Positions 58,515 through 64,000 of a stretch of 64,000 nt of DNA are shown piece after piece. The DNA comes from Panicum virgatum (Eukaryota; Streptophyta; Magnoliopsida; Poales; Poaceae): NCBI RefSeq assembly GCF_016808335.1, contig NC_053146.1, positions 37,072,470-37,136,469 on the forward strand, read 5' to 3'. The position numbers and the translations under genes were made by a program. How positions within the stretch are numbered: the first letter of the stretch is position 1; every line of letters begins with the position of its first letter. The notes beneath the pieces are model-generated. The model searched no databases, was not told the origin of the DNA, and worked only from the letters and a program-made list of their open reading frames with translations.

Positions 58515-61500
58515 ATGGCCGAGGTGAAGCCGGAGGACATGGTCCATCATATGCCCATGGACCAGCTCCAGGGGTTCGAGTACTGCATCGACTCCAATCC
58601 TTCCTGGGGTATGTGTCATGTTGCAGCTCTGATTCTGAATGTGTAGATATTGCTAGTTCTGAATGTGTTGTGGGGGTTGCAGGAGAAGGGATTGCTTTGG
58701 GGTTCCAGCACTACGTACTGTCCCTGGGCACTGCTGTCATGATCCCCACAATGCTGGTTCAGCTCATGGGTGGAAATGATGTGAGACTTCAATCCTTGAA
58801 TGTTTTTCTTTGTCGCAGTGATGTTCAGTGTATACGTTTGCAGTAACTCAAGTTTCAGAATTATTTTCTTAGTGGCACCTAAATTTAGAACTTAAACAGA
58901 TTACTGAAAGATGTGGAATTGTTAGTGCCAAGTCATATCAGCCTTACTTCCACGGAAGAATCCATTATGACTGGAGAAATGTTTGTTTCATTTTTTCCTT
59001 CTCAAAGAATGATAAGGCCAAGGTGGTACAAACTCTGCTGTTTGTGACTGGAATCAAGACGCTGCTCCAGACACTATTTGGCACTCGCCTTCCTACAATC
59101 ATGGGAGGTTCATATGCATATGTGGTTCCAATCCTCTCCATCATCCGCGACCCCTCGCTCGTGCAAATAGCTGACGGCCATACTGTAAGTATGCCATTAT
59201 CTTCCTACGTTTTTTATGTATCTTCAAAACAGAAGTTCAGTTTAAAATGGAAAAAAAAAGTTGATATCTTTAGGCCACCGCACTACTGAAAATTTCATGT
59301 TTGTATGTACCCAGAGGTAATCCTTTTGTCTTGTTTGCAGAGATTTCTGCAGACAATGAGGGCCATACAAGGTTCACTGATTGTATCCTCAAGCATTCAG
59401 ATAATTCTTGGATATAGCCAGTTGTGGGCAATATGTTCTAGGTACATGGAACTCTCCCTTTTGCCTTAGTTGATGCATGTTGTAATTATCTATCAATTTC
59501 CATATCCAGTACAGAAGTTATCTCCTTGAGATATTCGAATGTCTGAACAATAATTTGTTAAGATTCATATGATGAAGCTGAGGGCCCCTTTGGTATAAAT
59601 GTTTCTACTTTAGCACGACATGTTGACATGTCTTGGTATAGTGGGCCACGTAGTCAATACGTGGATCATTATCTGTTGATTCTTTACAATCTAGTCTGGG
59701 TCCTTTGGCTATCCATCCACTTTATGCGTATGTCTGTTTGAATTGCGCGCATCACTTTAGGAAAAAGTACAATATGCTAATATGATATTCATCAATGGGA
59801 GAATGGAAAATACGGAAAGTGATGGGAATGGCTGCTACCTTCGGATCGACGGAAGGAATAAGAATGTAACACTTTGATGTGCATGTTGCAGATTCTTTAG
59901 CCCACTTGGGATGGTTCCCGTCATTGCATTGGTGGGGCTTGGCCTTTTCGAGAGAGGATTCCCAGTGGTAAAAGCTCTAGTGGTCTTACTTTTGTTATGC
60001 ATGCAAATACAATAATGCCAGTCACTTTGATTCCTTGAGGTCGTCGTACTGAAAAATATTCTCCTCAACAATCTTATTATTTCTTTTCTTTGCATTGTTA
60101 AACATTACTGCACTATTATATTTGTCCTACCTTGCTGCTTAAGTGATATGATACTAGTGCTTTACTATGATTGAAGTATAAATAGATCTGAGCTTACATT
60201 GTTACCCATTTTACATTGTGTCTGCTACGGTGCTACCAAATATGTAATCTCAGTACGTTAGATCTAGTCATTTCTAGAGAAATATTTAATGCCATTAAGA
60301 AATCCTTTTTATAGTCAGTTTTGTCAGTACTCTTAAAATGCTTCATTTCACAATTGGAAATAATAAATCAATTATCCATCTTTAATAGGTGGGATTCCAC
60401 TGTTAGCCATGAGCTGGCATTCTACTGCTATGGTTTACAAAATCCTAGTAAGCTAATTCAAGAAAAATATTTGCAGGTTGGGAAATGCGTGGAGATTGGT
60501 CTTCCAATGCTTATCCTATTTGTTGCGCTTTCCCAGTATCTGAAGCACGTGCATGTTCGGCATGTTCCTGTTTTGGAGAGGTTCTCCATGCTGATGTGCA
60601 TCGCTCTTGTCTGGGTATATGCCCACATCCTCACAGCAAGTGGTGCATACAAGCACACGGCACTTGTCACCCAGATCAACTGCCGAACAGACCTTGCCAA
60701 CCTCATCTCTTCATCACAATGGTTTGTAGATTTCTTTTGTGTATATTAATATTAATTATAACATCCATATTTTACATTCCTCGTCTGACTTTACCCTGCA
60801 CTTTCGTTAGGATAAGCATTCCATATCCGTTACAATGGGGCGCACCGACATTCAGTGCAGACCATGCTTTCGGTATGATGGCTGCGGTGCTAGTCTCTTT
60901 AATCGAGGTATCATGACACACTAAAACCATGTGTAACAATTCTTTTTAAAGTGTTTTCTCTATCATGCCTTATAGTAATTTGCCATGATGTCAATATTAG
61001 GCTTATTTGTCTATCTGACTTAGTCGACAATGTTTGAGGGTTGCAGACCACAGGAGCATTCCAAGCTGCTGCCCGGTTGGCTAGTGCAACACCACCACCA
61101 GCTTATGTCCTGAGCAGAGGCATTGGGTGGCAGGTTAGTGATATTATCCTGGCCTCAATAGAAATCGATCTATATCTATGAAGTGGAAAGTAATATAATC
61201 CTCCTTTTATTAGTTGGAGGAAAAACTTTAGTCCAAATAATAATCTACTACCTATATTTCATGGATTGCTGTAATCTACCCAGACAAGAAAAATGTCTGA
61301 CATTTAACTGCAGTGGTAAAATTGTTGAAACTAATGTTTTCCTATGCTGATACATCCAGGGCATTGGCACCCTATTAGATGGCCTATTTGGCACTGGGAC
61401 TGGTTCTACTGTTTCTGTGTATGTGCATCACTTTACTGATACATAATTCTTCATTCTGTGATTGTTCTGTAACTCCATGCCTAACGCCAACTCTGAATGT

Positions 61501-62343
61501 CTGCCGGCAACACAGTGAGAATGTTGGTCTCCTTGGATCAACAAGGGTTGGTAGTAGAAGAGTGATTCAAATTTCTGCTGGTTTCATGATCTTCTTCTCC
61601 ATGCTAGGTAACATTTGTCCCTCGAAAATGACATTAAGATGAATTACTTAGTTTTTTGTGATTCTGAACATATCTTGAGTGCAGGTAAATTTGGAGCACT
61701 TTTTGCCTCCATTCCCTTCACAATATTTGCCGCCATTTACTGCGTTATGTTTGGAATTGTCGGTAAGCATCATATGAGACAAAGTAAAATGCCCTGTCGT
61801 AACTTTCTACTTCGAACAGTATAACCAAGTTTTCTCATTTGTTATGTCATCAGCTGCTGTGGGGCTCTCCTTTATGCAGTTCACCAACATGAACTCAATG
61901 CGCAACCTATTCATTATTGGTGTTTCACTCTTCCTTGGTTTATCTATACCAGAGTACTTTTCTCGGTATTCGACGAGTTCTCGACAAGGCCCAGCACACA
62001 CAAAGGCTGGATGGGTTCGTACTTTTCCTACCGTAGAATTAAAGTTTCCAACTTAAAAGAATTATATCTGATCTTGAATTGTACAGTGCAAAGAAAAAAA
62101 GCAAAATGGTCTTAACTTTTTTTTTTGCAGTTCAATGACTACATTAACACCATCTTCTCATCCCCGCCGACCGTGGCCCTCTTCGTGTCAGTACTCCTTG
62201 ACAACACACTCGACGTCAGAGATGCAGCAAGGGACCGAGGAATGCCGTGGTGGGCACGATTTAGGACGTTCAGAGGCGACAGTAGGAACGAAGAGTTCTA
62301 TACCCTGCCGTTTAACCTCAACAGATTCTTCCCCCCATCATGA
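58515..62343 (+). CDS. Nucleobase-ascorbate transporter (NAT/NCS2 family)
   Basis: Thirteen exons: 58515-58608, 58683-58780, 59008-59184, 59341-59441, 59892-59967, 60477-60721, 60811-60907, 61047-61133, 61360-61418, 61516-61607, 61685-61762, 61854-62014 and 62131-62343. All join in frame to 525 aa, the usual family length (Arabidopsis members are about 520-550). The proteins are multi-pass membrane permeases for xanthine, uric acid or other nucleobases; plant substrates are only partly known. Family marks are the TM1 Q-H pair ([11 protein letters not shown]), [16 protein letters not shown], and the NAT signature [10 protein letters not shown] at residues 346-355, followed by [14 protein letters not shown]. 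The C-terminus [15 protein letters not shown] and the start [20 protein letters not shown] place it near the Arabidopsis NAT1/2/3 group. Exon 3's acceptor (CAAAG/AATGAT) is the least certain junction. Confidence 0.95.
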
Positions 62344-62643
62344 GGCAAAGGCAAACCACTAAAGTCAAAAGATGCTGCAAGCCAAATTCTCAACAAGCTC
62401 CTAGCACTCAGATGTGCTTTCCATAGAGTAGAACAACAACTGCAAGAGAAAGTTTCTTGCAAAAACAAAAAGAGAAAGTTGGACAAAGGCCGAATTAACT
62501 CCCTGCTGGCCGTCGATTGTACATAAATGGTTTCGTTTCAAGTATCGATCAATGATCAAGGAACAAGAATGTCGAATATTTGATATAGTGTGATTTTAGA
62601 GATGTGTACTGTTGTCCCTTGTTAGACATACAAAGGAAGGATA
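62344..62643 (+). other. 3' UTR of the transporter gene and short intergenic tail
   Basis: AT-rich sequence after the TGA at 62341-62343. No other feature seen. Confidence 0.5.
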
Positions 62644-62715
62644 CACTACTACAAAAACGATTTAGCAACGTCTCAATTTTATTTTAGAGGCGGACTACAA
62701 ATGGAGCTGAGTTAC
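62644..62715. mobile_element. CACTA-like transposon terminus (partial)
   Basis: CACTACTACAAAAACGATTT at 62644 has the form of a CACTA (En/Spm) terminal inverted repeat, and GAGGCGG downstream (62691) resembles its subterminal repeats. The sequence is interrupted at 62716 by a solo LTR and resumes at 63937 with AGCCGCCCG. The other end lies beyond the window, if present. Confidence 0.4.
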
Positions 62716-63931
62716 TGTTGTCGGTTGAAACCCACCGGCGAGCAGCGACAGGCAACACGAAGAGCCGGGAGGTCGCCGGGGCGCTGGCAGGCACTGCTCT
62801 CTCGTCGACGGCCCGCAATTCCGTCACGCGCCCGGAGATTCTGTGGAAAGCCGGGCGTGCCACCTGACCTATACCCGATCAGAAGGGTGCGAACGTGCTC
62901 CAAACAGTTTCCTGCATACAAAGACACGTGTAAACGTAAGTCCGAGCCGTGGTCGGCTCCCCGGGACGACTCTTGCATCGGCTTTAAAGAGCCGATCGAG
63001 TCCCGGTGTCAGATTGGATCTGTATCTATCCGAATATTATGAATAAAGCGAATGACTGTAAAGCTGCTTCAATTAAATCTAACTAATCTAATCTACGATG
63101 GTAACAGCTTCACTGCTAGATCGGAACATCCTACACGTGACTGAGCCTAATGAACGCAACAGACAACTAAACCATAACCTAAAACAGAGGCCTAAGAACT
63201 AGCAAGAGCCGATTCCAGGAACAATCCCTATCAAGGCTAAGATAAAGCATCTACTACACCACCGAATCATCCAATCCGTTTACAAGGCCTAACCTAACAG
63301 ATATTACGCCAACCCTTAAGATAAGAGCAAACCATAACAGATTAGATCTACTAAACATAAAAGAAACATGGTGTTGCCTCTGTGCAACTAATTCTATGCG
63401 ACAAGAATTAGCATGAGATTGAAACGTGACTGCACAGAGACAACATGATATTCGTAGATGATAAGCAACGAAGCACAATAGATCTACTAAAAGCCATGCT
63501 ACGAACATCAAGATAACTAGTACTACTCGCCATAAAAAACGCTTCAGTACGAGTAATACCAAGGTAAAACCAAGAACAATACTGCCCTGATCGCAAGAAG
63601 CGATCAGGGCAGCATGACGCTTACTTGGATGAAACCCTAGGATTAGGGGTGGCGATGCGCCGAGAGTTGTTGTTTGCGAGACGTGATGATGCTCTCCCTT
63701 CATGAATAACATAGGTTACATATTTATAGTCCGGAGACTTGGGAAACAATCTAAACTAATCTTGTCCCGATCGGACTCTATCTCTAATCTTAAACTAAAT
63801 CTAAGGATACATGACCCATGTGGCCCAGATGCTCACGCAGGAGCCGATTTACAAGCCTTCTTCCATCTTCTGATTTAAGCCCATCTTGCTTTCGGCCCAT
63901 AAATTAATCCTGTCAATTTATGGCAATAACA
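62716..63931. mobile_element. Solo LTR with TSD GTTAC
   Basis: 1,216 bp from TGTTGTCGG to GGCAATAACA (ends TGTT.../...AACA), flanked by GTTAC at 62711-62715 and 63932-63936. No retrotransposon coding motifs. GAGCCGAT words recur (62992, 63209, 63841). A minus-strand TATA-like CTATAAATATG (63719-63729, read on the minus strand) suggests the LTR is in reverse orientation. A 152-codon minus ORF (63712-63254) has no motif. Confidence 0.8.
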
Positions 63932-63936
63932 GTTAC

Positions 63937-64000
63937 TTTAGCAATACAGCCGCCCGTAAAAATTCATTTGTATGGGTGAGTCACCCCTCACCTGACTCTA
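63937..64000. other. Sequence after the last solo LTR
   Basis: Continues the CACTA-like segment interrupted at 62715, with AGCCGCCCGTAAAAA; it runs out of the window. Confidence 0.35.

Noticed and set aside
59530..59870. MITE in intron 4 of the transporter gene
   Set aside because: GGGCCCCTTTGGTATA near 59583 resembles a MITE end, but no inverted partner or target duplication could be found.
1..64000. CRISPR array, tRNA or rRNA genes, or a bacterial-type defence system
   Set aside because: No regularly spaced palindromic direct repeats with unique spacers, no cloverleaf or rRNA core sequence was noticed; the only arrays are the minisatellite and LTR palindromes. A tRNAscan or Infernal run would settle small RNA genes.

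Overview
This window is plant nuclear DNA, almost certainly from a grass (Poaceae). Exons are GC-rich at their 5' ends, introns are short and AT-rich, and the protein families and transposable elements are typical of grasses. I cannot name the species from sequence alone. Five host genes can be supported, and LTR retrotransposons fill most of the space between them. I found no bacterial-type feature, CRISPR array, rRNA or tRNA gene.

Layout. 1-2097 (+): last seven exons of a phosphatidate cytidylyltransferase (CDP-diacylglycerol synthase) gene. 3996-5852 (+): intronless PLS/E-type pentatricopeptide repeat (PPR) gene. 6150-6770: decayed genomic copy of exons 4-6 of the first gene, introns included. 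7515-11575 (-): eight-exon gene for a Rab3GAP regulatory-subunit N-domain protein of about 469 aa. 13286-16384 (-): five-exon plant cysteine oxidase gene (243 aa) whose first intron holds a 1.6 kb solo LTR. 17897-46033: one 28 kb nested retrotransposon block. 46353-54660: mostly solo LTRs, a MITE and a Gypsy remnant. 56111-57592: a GC-rich block that may be a DNA transposon. 58515-62343 (+): thirteen-exon nucleobase-ascorbate transporter gene (525 aa). 62644-64000: a CACTA-like end interrupted by another solo LTR.

The nested block has three levels. A Sirevirus-type Ty1/copia element (target-site duplication AGAAC) carries gag, pol and an additional env-position ORF. A Ty3/gypsy Tat-type element (27959-44688) inserted 20 bp inside its 3' LTR. 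That Gypsy element was then hit twice by insertions that now look like solo LTRs: 29160-32589 (TSD GCAAC, in gag) and 37623-38740 (TSD ACACC, in integrase). The Gypsy element also has an antisense, intron-containing gene related to the 'putative gypsy type transposon' family, and a 54-bp minisatellite before its 3' LTR. All retrotransposon coding regions are broken by stops or frameshifts.

The host genes are housekeeping or signalling genes with no evident shared pathway: phospholipid synthesis, organelle RNA processing, Rab regulation, oxygen sensing and nucleobase transport. I do not see a convincing undescribed biological system. The most original observations are: a recurrent promoter architecture in the Copia elements (clusters of odd-centre palindromes next to CAACGG and a TATA box), which also occurs inside the Sirevirus just upstream of its env-position ORF; the degenerate CDP-DAG synthase duplicate across the PPR gene; and the both-strand-open 18-codon minisatellite in the Gypsy element.
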